In this document: piece after piece, positions 55,109-63,783 of the stretch | Layout of the letters: the number at the start of each line of letters is the position of its first letter | Position numbering within the stretch: position 1 is the stretch's first letter | DNA from: Microbispora bryophytorum | GTDB taxonomy: Bacteria; Actinomycetota; Actinomycetes; Streptosporangiales; Streptosporangiaceae | Length of the DNA: 64,000 nt | Assembly: GCF_006874465.1 (NCBI RefSeq) | Contig: NZ_VIRL01000001.1 | Coordinates: forward strand, 310,001-374,000 | Direction of reading: 5' to 3' | Made by a program: the position numbers and the translations under genes | Notes under the pieces: generated by a model | The model's database searches: none | What the model was told of the DNA's origin: nothing | Seen by the model: only the letters and a program-made list of their open reading frames with translations

Positions 55109-55570
55109 TCAGCGGACCTCCGCGACGACCTCCACCTCGACCGGCGCGTCGAGCGGGAGGACCGCCACGCCGACCGCGCTCCTCGCGTGCTTGCCCGCCT
55201 CGCCGAACACCTCGCCGAGCAGCTCGCTGGCGCCGTTGACGACCTGCGGCTGCCCCGTGAAGCCGGGAGCGCTCGCGACGAACCCGACCACCTTCACGAT
55301 CCGCACGACCTGCGACAGGTCGCCCACCAGCGCCTTGATGGCCGCCAGGGCGTTGACCGCGCAGATGCGCGCCTGTTCCTTGGCCTCCTCGGCCGACACC
55401 TCCGCGCCGACCTTGCCGGCGACGGCCAGCTCACCCTTCACCAGCGGAAGCTGGCCGGAGGTGTAGACGTGGCCGCCCGTCCGCACGGCGGGCACGTACG
55501 CGGCCAGCGGGGGCACGACCTCGGGCAGCGTGATCCCGAGCTCGGCGAGCCGCTCCTCCGGGGTGGCCAT
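55109..55570 (-). CDS. RidA/YjgF-family protein
   Basis: 153 residues. VYTSGQLPLVKGELAVAGKV, AVNALAAIKALVGDL and VEVEVVAEVR match the trimeric RidA fold. The usual active Arg of enamine deaminases is not clearly present, so it may belong to a non-deaminase subgroup. ATG 55570 overlaps the DUF4177 stop (TGATG). Confidence 0.9.
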   Translation of the reverse strand: MATPEERLAELGITLPEVVPPLAAYVPAVRTGGHVYTSGQLPLVKGELAVAGKVGAEVSAEEAKEQARICAVNALAAIKALVGDLSQVVRIVKVVGFVASAPGFTGQPQVVNGASELLGEVFGEAGKHARSAVGVAVLPLDAPVEVEVVAEVR

Positions 55571-55722
55571 CACTTCGGCCGCTTCATGTAGGCGACCAGC
55601 TGCTCGGGGTTGGGCCCCGGGATGACCGAGACGAGCTCCCACCCGTCCTCGCCCCAATTGTCCAGAATCTGCTTCGTGGCGTGCGTGAGCAACGGCACCG
55701 TGACGTATTCCCACTTGGTCAT
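55570..55722 (-). CDS. DUF4177 protein
   Basis: 50 residues: MTKWEYVTVPLLTHATK followed by GEDGWELVSVIPGP and a basic end. WEY near the start and DGWELV are the DUF4177 marks. It is translationally coupled to RidA by a 1-nt stop/start overlap, a pairing that suggests joint function though none is established. Confidence 0.85.
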   Translation of the reverse strand: MTKWEYVTVPLLTHATKQILDNWGEDGWELVSVIPGPNPEQLVAYMKRPK

Positions 55723-56151
55723 GGGCAAAGGCTATCGAGGCACGGCCCGCCGGGGATGCTCAGGAACGCGGTTCCGGCCGGGGCGCGCGGACGGAAACGT
55801 CGCCCCGGTGATGCCCTCCTGCGCGGGCACCCCCATCCTGACGATCCGAATGTTCACTTTTTGTATCCGGTTCGACGATCGGCACGATCAGCTGCAGACC
55901 GGCGTCAACAGCACCGGCTCCACGGCCGGCGCCTCCTCCGCCGGCCGGATCGGGCAAACGCACATCGGCGAACCCTTACCCGATCGACGCGCAAGCCGTA
56001 CCTCTGGTTGCGACTCCGGACGACCCCCGCGAATCGGCAGGTGACCCTTGGGTAGCCTTCCTCACGTGGGCGAGTGGAGCAGGCACGCCGACGGGAACCA
56101 CCGCGCGACGACCCGCGCACGCGATCTCGCCGGCCGTCCCGAGGAGGCACG
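55723..56151. other. Divergent intergenic region before the ArsA-like operon
   Basis: About 430 bp between the minus-strand DUF4177 gene and the first ArsA-like ATPase. AT-richer patch 55848-55890. No gene supported. Confidence 0.45.
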
Positions 56152-57192
56152 GTGAGTCAGCCGACCAGCAGTCGCGGCGGGAGCAACGGGGAGGCCCGTG
56201 ACACCGACTGGGACGGCGTGCGCCTGCACATAATGAGCGGCAAGGGCGGCACCGGGAAGACGACGGTCGCCGCCGCGCTCGCGCTGGCTCTGGCGGCGGG
56301 CGGGCGCAAGGTGCTGCTCGTCGAGGTCGAGGGACGGCAGGGCATCGCCCAGGCGTTCGACCTGCCACCGCTGCCGTACGAGGAACGCAAGATCGCCGTG
56401 GCGCCCGGCGGCGGGGACGTGTACGCGCTGGCCGTCGACCCCGAAGAGGCCATGCTCGAATATCTCGACATGTTCTACGGCATCAGGCGCATGGGCAAGG
56501 CGCTGACCCGCATGGGTGTGGTCGACTTCGCCACGACCATCGCCCCCGGCCTGCGGGACGTCCTGGTCACCGGAAAGACCAGCGAGGCCGTACGGCGCCG
56601 CGACAAGTCGGGCCGGAGGGTGTACGACGCGATCGTCATGGACGCCCCCCCGACCGGCAGGATCGCCCGCTTCCTGAACGTGACGCAGGAGGTCGCCGGG
56701 CTGGCCCGGGTCGGGCCCATCAAGAACCATGCCGACCTGGTGCGAGGCGTCCTCACCTCCCCGGAGACCGTGGTCCACTTCGTGACGCTGCTTGAGGAGA
56801 TGCCCGTCCAGGAGACGCTGGACGGCATCGACGAGCTGCGCACGACCGGCCTGCCGGTGGGCGGCGTGTTCGTCAACATGGTGCGCCCTGCCGGGCTGCC
56901 CGGCAGCGTGCTCGAAGCCGCCGCCCGGGGGCGGTTCGACTCCGCCGAGCTCGCGCTCGGCCTCAAGACGGCCGGGCTGACCGACGCCACGGCCGACACC
57001 ACGGCGGTCGCCGAGGCGCTCGCCCGTGAGGTGACCGAGCACGCCCTGCGGACCGAGCTGGAAAAGCGCGAGCGCGTCGCGCTGGAGGAGGCCGGCGTGC
57101 CGCGGTACGACCTGCCGCTGCTGCCCGACGGCGCCGACCTGGCCGGTCTCTACGAGCTGGCCGACGCGCTGCGGGCCCAGTGTGTGGCGTGA
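56152..57192 (+). CDS. ArsA-like (GET3-type) ATPase, first of pair
   Basis: 346 residues. Deviant Walker A SGKGGTGKTT, LVEVEGRQGIAQAF, VMDAPPTGRIARF, VFVNMVRPAG. The intradimer/Cys metal ligands of arsenite pumps are not seen, so arsenic transport is unlikely; a membrane-protein or assembly role is the usual suggestion. GTG 56152 with GAGGAGG. It forms a tandem with the next gene and sits beside the wblA-like gene as in Streptomyces (memory). Confidence 0.88.
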   Translation: MSQPTSSRGGSNGEARDTDWDGVRLHIMSGKGGTGKTTVAAALALALAAGGRKVLLVEVEGRQGIAQAFDLPPLPYEERKIAVAPGGGDVYALAVDPEEAMLEYLDMFYGIRRMGKALTRMGVVDFATTIAPGLRDVLVTGKTSEAVRRRDKSGRRVYDAIVMDAPPTGRIARFLNVTQEVAGLARVGPIKNHADLVRGVLTSPETVVHFVTLLEEMPVQETLDGIDELRTTGLPVGGVFVNMVRPAGLPGSVLEAAARGRFDSAELALGLKTAGLTDATADTTAVAEALAREVTEHALRTELEKRERVALEEAGVPRYDLPLLPDGADLAGLYELADALRAQCVA

Positions 57193-57295
57193 ACGGTGCG
57201 GCGCGGACGGTGCGGCGTGGACCGGTGCGGCGTGGACCGGTGCGGCGCGGACGGTGCGGCGCGGACCGATGCGGTGTGGACGGTGCGGTGTGAAC
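57181..57295. repeat. 14/15-bp tandem array, 8 units, starting on the stop of the first ArsA-like gene
   Basis: Units of type GTGCGGCGTGGACCG. The first (57181-57195) contains the gene's GTG GCG TGA end; the last runs to 57295, just before the second ArsA-like gene. Confidence 0.9.
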
Positions 57296-57319
57296 TTCGA
57301 CCGAGTGAGAGGCTGAGCT

Positions 57320-58459
57320 GTGACGAGGACGGCGCCCGCGCTGGACATGGACGCGATCTTGGATGATCCGGACACCCGGATCATCGTGTGCTGCGGCTCG
57401 GGCGGTGTCGGCAAGACCACGACGGCCGCGGCTCTCGGGCTGCGCGCCGCCGAGCGGGGCCGCTCGGCGGTCGTCCTGACCGTGGACCCCGCCAGGCGGC
57501 TGGCCCAGGCCATGGGCCTGACCGAGCTCGACAACACCCCCAGGCGCGTACACGGTGTGGACGGCGCCGGGGAGGCCGGCGGCGAGCTGCACGCGATGAT
57601 GCTCGACATGAAGCGGACCTTCGACGAGATCATCGAGGCCCACGCCGACCCCGAGCGTGCCCAGCAGATCCTGACGAACCCCTTCTACCAGTCGCTGTCG
57701 TCCAGCTTCTCCGGCACCCAGGAATACATGGCCATGGAGAAACTGGGCCAGTTGCGCCGCTCGAACGAGTGGGACCTGATCGTGGTGGACACCCCGCCGT
57801 CACGGTCGGCGCTCGACTTCCTCGACGCTCCCGAACGCCTCGGCCGGTTCCTCGACGGCAGGCTGATCCGCATCCTCACGGCACCGGCCAAGGCCGGCGG
57901 GCGCAGCGCGTTCAAGCTGCTCAACGCCGGCTTCGGGATGGTCGCGGGCATCCTGACCAAGGTGATCGGGGCCCAGGTGCTCCGGGACATCCAGATGTTC
58001 GTCACCGCCCTCGACGCGGTGTTCGGCGGTTTCCGCCAGCGCGCCGAGCAGACGTACCGGCTGCTGCAGGCCCCCGGCACGGCGTTCGTCGTCGTCGCCG
58101 CGCCGGAGCGCGACGCGATGCGCGAGGCGTCCTACTTCGTGGAGCGGCTGGCCGACGAGCGCATGCCGCTGGCCGGGCTCGTCGTCAACCGCGTACACCG
58201 GCCGCTGGCGCCGTCGTTGTCGGCGGCGCGCAGCTCCGCCGCCGCCGAGGACCTGGACGCCAGAGGCGAGCACGAGCTCACCGCGGCCGTGCTGCGGTTG
58301 CACGCCGGAAGGATGCAGCTCGCCTCCCGGGAGCAGCGCCAGCAGGAGCACTTCACCTCGGCCCACCCGACGGTGCCCATCGCGCAGGTGCCCGCGATGC
58401 CCGAGGATGTGCACGATCTGGCCGGACTGCGCCAGATCGGGCGACTCCTCGCGTCCTGA
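57320..58459 (+). CDS. ArsA-like (GET3-type) ATPase, second of pair
   Basis: 379 residues. GSGGVGKTTTAAALG Walker A, LTVDPARRLAQAMGL, VVDTPPSRSALDFLDAP, and a long helical insert (SFSGTQEYMAMEKLGQL) typical of the partner in actinobacterial pairs. A heterodimer with the first protein is likely. It starts at GTG 57320. Its stop seeds a 20-bp repeat array. Confidence 0.88.
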   Translation: MTRTAPALDMDAILDDPDTRIIVCCGSGGVGKTTTAAALGLRAAERGRSAVVLTVDPARRLAQAMGLTELDNTPRRVHGVDGAGEAGGELHAMMLDMKRTFDEIIEAHADPERAQQILTNPFYQSLSSSFSGTQEYMAMEKLGQLRRSNEWDLIVVDTPPSRSALDFLDAPERLGRFLDGRLIRILTAPAKAGGRSAFKLLNAGFGMVAGILTKVIGAQVLRDIQMFVTALDAVFGGFRQRAEQTYRLLQAPGTAFVVVAAPERDAMREASYFVERLADERMPLAGLVVNRVHRPLAPSLSAARSSAAAEDLDARGEHELTAAVLRLHAGRMQLASREQRQQEHFTSAHPTVPIAQVPAMPEDVHDLAGLRQIGRLLAS

Positions 58460-58591
58460 AGACATGACTCGTGTCCTGAAGACGCGCTCCGTGTCCTGAA
58501 GACGCGCTCCGTGTCCTGAAGACGCGCTCCGTGTCCTGAAGACGCGCTCCGTGTCCTGAAGACGCGACCCGTGTCCTGAAGACGCGACATC
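58452..58591. repeat. 20-bp tandem array, 7 units, seeded on the stop of the second ArsA-like gene
   Basis: Unit GTGTCCTGAAGACGCGCTCC; the first unit (58452-58471) contains the native TCC TGA end of the gene. Middle copies are identical, outer ones diverge. Confidence 0.95.
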
Positions 58592-58592
58592 C

Positions 58593-58618
58593 GGCGTCCC
58601 GCTTCGCCGCGGGACGCC
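58593..58618. terminator. Hairpin between convergent arsA-like and wblA-like genes
   Basis: GGCGTCCCGC (58593-58602) pairs with GCGGGACGCC (58609-58618). No T-run, but it lies between converging genes. Confidence 0.55.
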
Positions 58619-58627
58619 GCGCCCGGC

Positions 58628-58924
58628 TCAGCCGGCGATCAACTCGTTGGTCCGCTCGTACTCTTCCTTGGCGGACTCCAGCAGGTCGCGCCAGGACTCC
58701 ACGTCCGGCCTGCGCCTGAGCAGTGCACGCCTTTCCCTTTCCGTCATCCCGCCCCACACCCCGAACTCGATGCGATTGTCCAGCGCATCGGCGAGGCATT
58801 CGGTACGGACGGGGCATCCACGACAGATGAGCTTGGCCCGGTTCTGGGCGGCGCCTTGCACGAAGAGTGCGTCAGGATCCGCACCTCGGCAGGCGGCACG
58901 GGAGGTCCAATCCGTGATCCACAT
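58628..58924 (-). CDS. wblA: WhiB-like regulator, WblA type
   Basis: 98 residues. Four iron-sulfur ligands C12, C34, C37 and C43 (C...CRGC...C) and the GVWGG turn at 55-59, then a basic RERRALLRR tail. WblA represses antibiotic production and controls differentiation in Streptomyces. Orthology is supported by neighbours: the ArsA-like pair downstream and a class A PBP upstream (divergent). ATG 58924 with GGGGAGTGGGG; the 46-residue upstream extension lacks support. Confidence 0.87.
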   Translation of the reverse strand: MWITDWTSRAACRGADPDALFVQGAAQNRAKLICRGCPVRTECLADALDNRIEFGVWGGMTERERRALLRRRPDVESWRDLLESAKEEYERTNELIAG

Positions 58925-59135
58925 GTTCGACCCCACTCCCCTTAGGTGGTCAGTCGTCGTTTCGGCCGACGGGCGCGGGCGTCGGGCCTCCTGGTTTGCA
59001 GTAGCCGCAGAGGAGAAAGTACGCAACGAAACGATCGAACCGACATACCCCGGGGGGACCAAATTCTTGCATGGTCATGTCAGGCCATGTGGCCGGGAAT
59101 GACTAGTCCCCCCCTCCGGCGGGTAATGCCGACCC

Positions 59136-61439
59136 GTGACGTCGATGCCGGGAGAGCCGCCAAACGGACGTACCCTTGGTTCCGTGCAAGCTCACGGCAA
59201 AACTCTGGCATCCCGGACAGGTGCGGCCCTGCGCCTCATCGGCGCGTCAGGCGTCGCGGGAGTGCTGGCGGCGGCGATTGCACTACCCGCCGTTGGCGGG
59301 GCCGGCGTGACGGTCAAGTCGAGCATCGACACTCTGAGCCTCAAGCCGGCGAAGCTCGACGAACCGCCGCTGCCCGAGAAGACGGTCCTGCTGGACGCGG
59401 ACGGCAAGCAGATCGCCCAGTTCTACTTCGAGAACCGGGAATCGGTCCCGATGGACCGTATCGCGCCGATCATGCTCAAGGCGATCGTGGCGATCGAGGA
59501 CTTCCGCTTCTACGAGCACGGTCCGCTCGACGTCGAGGGCACCACCCGCGCCCTGGTCAGGAACCTCACCACGGGCGGGGTGACCCAGGGCGGCTCGTCC
59601 ATCACCCAGCAGTACGTGAAGCAGGTGCTGTACAACAAGGCGGAGACCGACGAGCAGAAGGCCGCCGCCGTCGCGCCGACCGTCGGTCGCAAGCTCAACG
59701 AGATCCGCTACGCGATGGGGATCGAGCAGAAGTACAGCAAGGACGAGATCCTCAATCGTTACCTCAACATCGCCTACTTCGGCGCCAGCGCGTACGGCAT
59801 CGAGGCGGCGTCCAAGCGCTTTTTCGGCAAGCACGCCTCCGAGCTGAGCCTGAGCGAGGCCGCGACGCTGGCGGGAGCCGTACAGGACCCGAACGCCACC
59901 GACCCCAACCGGGGCAAGGAGTTCCGCGACCGGCTGCTGAGCCGGCGCAACGTCGTGCTCGACCGCATGCAGCAGCTGCACATCATCACCGAGGCAGAGC
60001 GCGACGCGGCCAAGAAGAAGAAGCTGGGGTGGAAGGACAAGGAGATCCCCGGCGGCTGCGAGGAGAGCGACTACCCGTACTTCTGCCTGTACGTGCGCAA
60101 CGAGATCCTCAACGACCAGCAGTTCGGCAAGACCAAGAAGGCCCGTCAGGACTTCCTGGCCCGCGGCGGCCTGACGATCCGCACCACGCTGAGCCGGAAG
60201 ATGCAGACATCCGCCGAGAAGGCCATCAAGAAGTACGTCTTCCCGAGCGACAAGCCGGTCGCCTCCGAGGCGCTCGTCGAGCCCGGCACGGGAGCCATCA
60301 GGGCGATGGCCTCCAGCCGGAAGTTCGGCACCAGCAGGAAGAAGAACGAGATGTCGATCAACGTCGTCGCGGACGGACTGCACGGCGGCGGCACGGGCTT
60401 CCAGGCCGGATCGACCTTCAAGATGTTCACGCTGGTGACGGCGCTGAAGGAAGGCTACAAGTTCAACGACGGCTTCAACGTCGGCAGCACATACACGGCG
60501 CCCAGCTACTCCGCGTTCAAGGACTGCAAGGGCAACAACGTCGGCGACATCAAGACCCCGCTGCACAACGCGGAGGGCCACGGCGGGTTCCTGACCCTGC
60601 AGACCGGCACCTGGGGCTCGGTGAACACCTTCTTCCTCACCCTTGAGCAGAAGGTCGGCCTCTGCGACGTCGTGAAGACCGCCAAGGACTTCGGCATCAA
60701 GCGCGCCGACGGCGGCAAGCTCCAGGAGTTCGAGCCGTTCACGCTCGGCTTCAACGAGATGGACCCGGTCACCGTCGCCACGGCGTACGCGACGCTGGGC
60801 GCCCGCGGCAAGTACTGCACACCGATGGCCATCACCGAGATCACCGACCGCTTCAACAAGGTGACCTCGTTCAAGCCGAAGTGCAAGCAGGTCGTCGAGG
60901 AAGAGGTCGCCAACGCGGCCACGAACATCCTGTCAGGGGTGTTCACCAAGGGCACCATGTCGGCCGTCGGCGGCATCGGCAGGGACGCGGCCGGCAAGAC
61001 CGGCACGGGCGACGTCTCCCGGACCGTCTGGTTCGCCGGTTTCACCCCCGACCTGGCGGGTGCGGTCAGCCTCGGCGACCCGCGCGGCCCGGTCCGCTAC
61101 CCGCTCAGCAACCGCGTGATCGGCGGCCGGTCGTACGGCTCGGTCTTCGGCGCCAGCATCCCGGGCCCGATCTGGAAGGCGACCTTCCTGTCAGCGCTCA
61201 AGGGCGTCGACGCCTCGTCGTTCACCAAGCCGGACATGTCGAGATTCGGCGGCTGCGCCCACCAGTGCGCTCCCCCGCCGAAGCCGAAGTCCGACCGGGG
61301 CGACGGAGACGGCCCTGACGGCGGTCCCGGTGGGGACGGCCCCGGTGGTGGCAGGGGCGGTGGCCCCGGTGGCGGACACGGTGGCGGCCGGGGCGGCGGC
61401 CACGGTGGCGGTGACGCGCCCTTCAACCCGTTTGGATGA
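59136..61439 (+). CDS. Class A penicillin-binding protein (GT51 + transpeptidase)
   Basis: 767 residues; polymerises and cross-links peptidoglycan outside the membrane. Membrane anchor at ~30-55; GT51 with catalytic E121 in EDFRFYEHG and GGSSITQQYVKQ; transpeptidase with S426 in AGSTFKMF, SxN at S495 and KTG at K621. The C-terminal tail is Pro/Gly-rich (GGGRGGGPGGG). Start GTG 59136; 59184 is possible. It is divergent from wblA. Confidence 0.95.
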   Translation: MTSMPGEPPNGRTLGSVQAHGKTLASRTGAALRLIGASGVAGVLAAAIALPAVGGAGVTVKSSIDTLSLKPAKLDEPPLPEKTVLLDADGKQIAQFYFENRESVPMDRIAPIMLKAIVAIEDFRFYEHGPLDVEGTTRALVRNLTTGGVTQGGSSITQQYVKQVLYNKAETDEQKAAAVAPTVGRKLNEIRYAMGIEQKYSKDEILNRYLNIAYFGASAYGIEAASKRFFGKHASELSLSEAATLAGAVQDPNATDPNRGKEFRDRLLSRRNVVLDRMQQLHIITEAERDAAKKKKLGWKDKEIPGGCEESDYPYFCLYVRNEILNDQQFGKTKKARQDFLARGGLTIRTTLSRKMQTSAEKAIKKYVFPSDKPVASEALVEPGTGAIRAMASSRKFGTSRKKNEMSINVVADGLHGGGTGFQAGSTFKMFTLVTALKEGYKFNDGFNVGSTYTAPSYSAFKDCKGNNVGDIKTPLHNAEGHGGFLTLQTGTWGSVNTFFLTLEQKVGLCDVVKTAKDFGIKRADGGKLQEFEPFTLGFNEMDPVTVATAYATLGARGKYCTPMAITEITDRFNKVTSFKPKCKQVVEEEVANAATNILSGVFTKGTMSAVGGIGRDAAGKTGTGDVSRTVWFAGFTPDLAGAVSLGDPRGPVRYPLSNRVIGGRSYGSVFGASIPGPIWKATFLSALKGVDASSFTKPDMSRFGGCAHQCAPPPKPKSDRGDGDGPDGGPGGDGPGGGRGGGPGGGHGGGRGGGHGGGDAPFNPFG

Positions 61440-61448
61440 TCCTTCTCC

Positions 61449-61485
61449 CGATGGGCCGCTCCTCTCGCCGAGGAGCGGCCCATCG
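61449..61485. terminator. 16-bp-stem bidirectional terminator
   Basis: CGATGGGCCGCTCCTC (61449-61464) pairs perfectly with GAGGAGCGGCCCATCG (61470-61485). It serves the PBP gene and possibly the convergent yqeY. Confidence 0.85.
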
Positions 61486-61544
61486 GCGTTTCAGCCCTCC
61501 GCCGTCAGGCTGAGTTCCCGGCCTCGGCCGGACAGCCGCGGCCG

Positions 61545-62000
61545 TCAGGCGGACAGGCGGGCGCGTACGGCCTGGGCGATGCGGCCGCCCTCGGCGCGGC
61601 CCGCGACCTTCGGGTTCAGGATCTTCATGACCTGACCCATGGCCTTGGGGCCCTGCGCGCCGCTCTCGGCGATCGCCTCGTCGACGAGCACGTTCAGCTC
61701 CTCGTCGCTCATCTGGGCGGGGAGGTACTCCTCCAGGACCGCCTGCTCGTCCAGCTCCGCCTGGGCCTGCGCGGCCCGCCCGGCGCCCGCGAACGCCTCG
61801 GACGCCTCCCGGCGCTTCTTGGCCTCACGGGTCAGCACCTTGATCACCTCGTCGTCGGAGAGCTCGCGGGCCTCCTTGCCGGCGACCTCCTCGACGTTGA
61901 CGGCGGCCAGAGCCATCCGGATGGTCCGGACCCGTACCTCGTCACGAGCCTTCATCGAGGTCGCGAGGTCGACCTTCAGCTTGTCCTTCAACGCACTCAT
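61545..62000 (-). CDS. GatB/YqeY domain protein
   Basis: 151 residues. SALKDKLKVDLATSMKARDE, YLPAQMSDEEL and GPKAMGQVMKILNPKVAGRA match YqeY. Related to the tRNA-binding tail of GatB; the role of the free-standing protein is not settled. It diverges from the metallophosphoesterase. Confidence 0.93.
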   Translation of the reverse strand: MSALKDKLKVDLATSMKARDEVRVRTIRMALAAVNVEEVAGKEARELSDDEVIKVLTREAKKRREASEAFAGAGRAAQAQAELDEQAVLEEYLPAQMSDEELNVLVDEAIAESGAQGPKAMGQVMKILNPKVAGRAEGGRIAQAVRARLSA

Positions 62001-62080
62001 GCGTCCATCTTGCCGTGCCCGGGCTCCCGTCTTCGCCAGGTTGTGCGGGAGACGGGCCGTACGTCGGGCATCATGGCTGT

Positions 62081-63013
62081 GTGAGGAAAGCAGCCGCGAT
62101 TCCCCTGTCCATCCTCGGCCTCGGCGTGGCCGGTATCGGCTACGCCTCGGTGATCGAGCGAAACTGGTTCCGGCTGCGCCGGTTCGACGTCCCCGTCCTG
62201 GCTCCCGGCCAGCGGCCGGTCCGGATCCTGCAGATCTCCGACCTGCACCTCACCCCCCGGCGCCACCGGCTGATCGAGTGGGTGCGTTCGCTGGCCTCCC
62301 TCGACCCCGATCTCGTCGTGAACACGGGCGACACGCTGGCACACCCCGACGCGGTCGAGTCGTACATGTACGCCGTGGAGCCATTGCTCGACCGGCCGGG
62401 TCTGTTCGTCTACGGCTCCAACGACATGTACGCCCCCCGGCCGAAGAACCCCGTCCGCTATTTGTGGCGCACGTCCAAGGGGGACCCCCGGCAGCACGTG
62501 CCGAACCTGCCATGGGATGAGCTGGGCGCGGCGATGCGGGAGGCCGGCTGGCTGGACATGAACAACGCGACGGCCCGCCTTAAGGTGGCCGATCTCGACG
62601 TCCATGTGGGCGGCATCCACGACTCCCACATCGACCGGGACCGATACGACGAGATCGCGGGCCAGGCTCCCGTGGACGCCGACCTGCGGCTCGGCGTCAT
62701 GCACTCGCCCGAGCCGCGCAACATGTCCCGCTTCGCCCAGGACGGGTATCAAGTGCTGCTGGCCGGGCACACCCACGGCGGACAGCTGTGCATTCCGTTC
62801 TACGGCGCCCTGGTGACCAACTGCGGCATCGACCGCGCCCGCGTCAAGGGCTTGAGCAGGCACGAGAGCGCCTGGCTGCACGTCTCGGCGGGACTCGGAA
62901 CCTCGCCGTACGCGCCCGCTCGCTTCGCCTGCCCGCCCGAGGCGACCCTGCTGACGCTCGTCCCCCGCCGCCCTGTCGTGCCGGATGACACAAGCAGCCG
63001 CAAAGTCCGCTAG
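62081..63013 (+). CDS. Membrane-anchored metallophosphoesterase
   Basis: 310 residues. One N-terminal hydrophobic segment, then [24 protein letters not shown] (in place of GNHD) and LAGHTHGGQ. YkuE-like group; substrate unknown. It starts at GTG 62081. Its TAG stop forms the first half of TAGACT, a -10-like box of the tRNA. Confidence 0.88.
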   Translation: MRKAAAIPLSILGLGVAGIGYASVIERNWFRLRRFDVPVLAPGQRPVRILQISDLHLTPRRHRLIEWVRSLASLDPDLVVNTGDTLAHPDAVESYMYAVEPLLDRPGLFVYGSNDMYAPRPKNPVRYLWRTSKGDPRQHVPNLPWDELGAAMREAGWLDMNNATARLKVADLDVHVGGIHDSHIDRDRYDEIAGQAPVDADLRLGVMHSPEPRNMSRFAQDGYQVLLAGHTHGGQLCIPFYGALVTNCGIDRARVKGLSRHESAWLHVSAGLGTSPYAPARFACPPEATLLTLVPRRPVVPDDTSSRKVR

Positions 63014-63016
63014 ACT
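63011..63016 (+). promoter_or_regulatory. -10-like box of tRNA-Pro overlapping a stop codon
   Basis: TAGACT, 33 bp before the tRNA, shares its TAG with the metallophosphoesterase stop. No clear -35 was found. Confidence 0.45.
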
Positions 63017-63048
63017 TGCCGAGGCGCAGGACGAAAAGTCCAAGCGAC

Positions 63049-63125
63049 CGGGGTGTAGCGCAGCTTGGCAGCGCGCTTCGTTCGGGACGAAGAGGCCGTG
63101 GGTTCAAATCCCGCCACCCCGACCA
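63049..63125 (+). tRNA. tRNA-Pro, anticodon CGG
   Basis: 77 nt including encoded CCA. Acceptor CGGGGTG pairs with CACCCCG, anticodon stem CTTCG/CGAAG around TTCGGGA (anticodon CGG), T-arm GTGGGTTCAAATCCCGC. Every arm is intact. Confidence 0.97.
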
Positions 63126-63137
63126 TGTAGTTGCAGG
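63126..63137 (+). other. Possible attachment-site edge at the tRNA 3' end
   Basis: Inference only: the tRNA 3' end is a common integration point, and the sequence beyond it changes character. The expected second copy of the tRNA end is not in the window. Confidence 0.25.
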
Positions 63138-63177
63138 TCAAGGGCCTGATCGCTGGAGATAGCGATCAGGCCCTTGA
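63138..63177 (+). terminator. 17-bp-stem hairpin after the tRNA
   Basis: TCAAGGGCCTGATCGCT (63138-63154) pairs perfectly with AGCGATCAGGCCCTTGA (63161-63177), 6-nt loop. It would end the tRNA transcript; T-tail poor. Confidence 0.7.
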
Positions 63178-63783
63178 TCGTTCGTTAGCGTGGCGTTAGT
63201 GGTTTGAACCCGATCACGTAGCCGTTAGCAACCCCAGGCAGCCCTAAGAATCATCCGGCCCTACGCCCGATTGAACCTCGGCTCCCAGGCCTCCGATGCG
63301 AGATCCGTTAGCTCTACAGGCCTGCCCGCGCCGCCCGGTCATGCCGGCGCTGCCCGACCCAACTCGCAGGTGGATAGATCCTCGTCGCCGACGTCTTTGT
63401 GGGACGTACGGTCTACGCTGTTGTCTGGCAGCTGTCCCGGAGCCTGCCCACCTTCGCTCCAGCCGGGCGCAGGGGACCGCGTGCGGAACAGCGGCGATAT
63501 GGCTTCCCAGGTCGATCTGAACAGGCCCCAAACAAGATCGCTGTCCCTCAAGCAAGATCAGACACTCTGCCGTACGTCTGCTGAAGGACGTGCTCGTCCA
63601 TGACGACGGTTCCTCTAAACGACCCAGGCGACGGCACCATCAAGCCTGCTCTCAGCCTGGATCCTGGATTGACCGGCCGAGCGCGCTTCCAGCTCATCCA
63701 ACTGACGTAGGTGGAGACCGGCATAATGTCGTACCTGAGCATTACCATGGCCGACAGTGCTTCCAGTCGGAAAGAGGCAATGG
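63178..63783. other. Gene-poor stretch of possible island origin
   Basis: About 600 bp where no frame has domain or RBS support. Lower GC than the core genes. GTTAGC/CGTTAG words recur at 63183-63232. A CATAAT box at 63722-63727 may be the promoter of the next gene. Confidence 0.45.

Noticed and set aside
58452-58591. Possible CRISPR array
   Set aside because: Units are directly head-to-tail with no spacers, and there are no cas genes; it is a plain tandem repeat.
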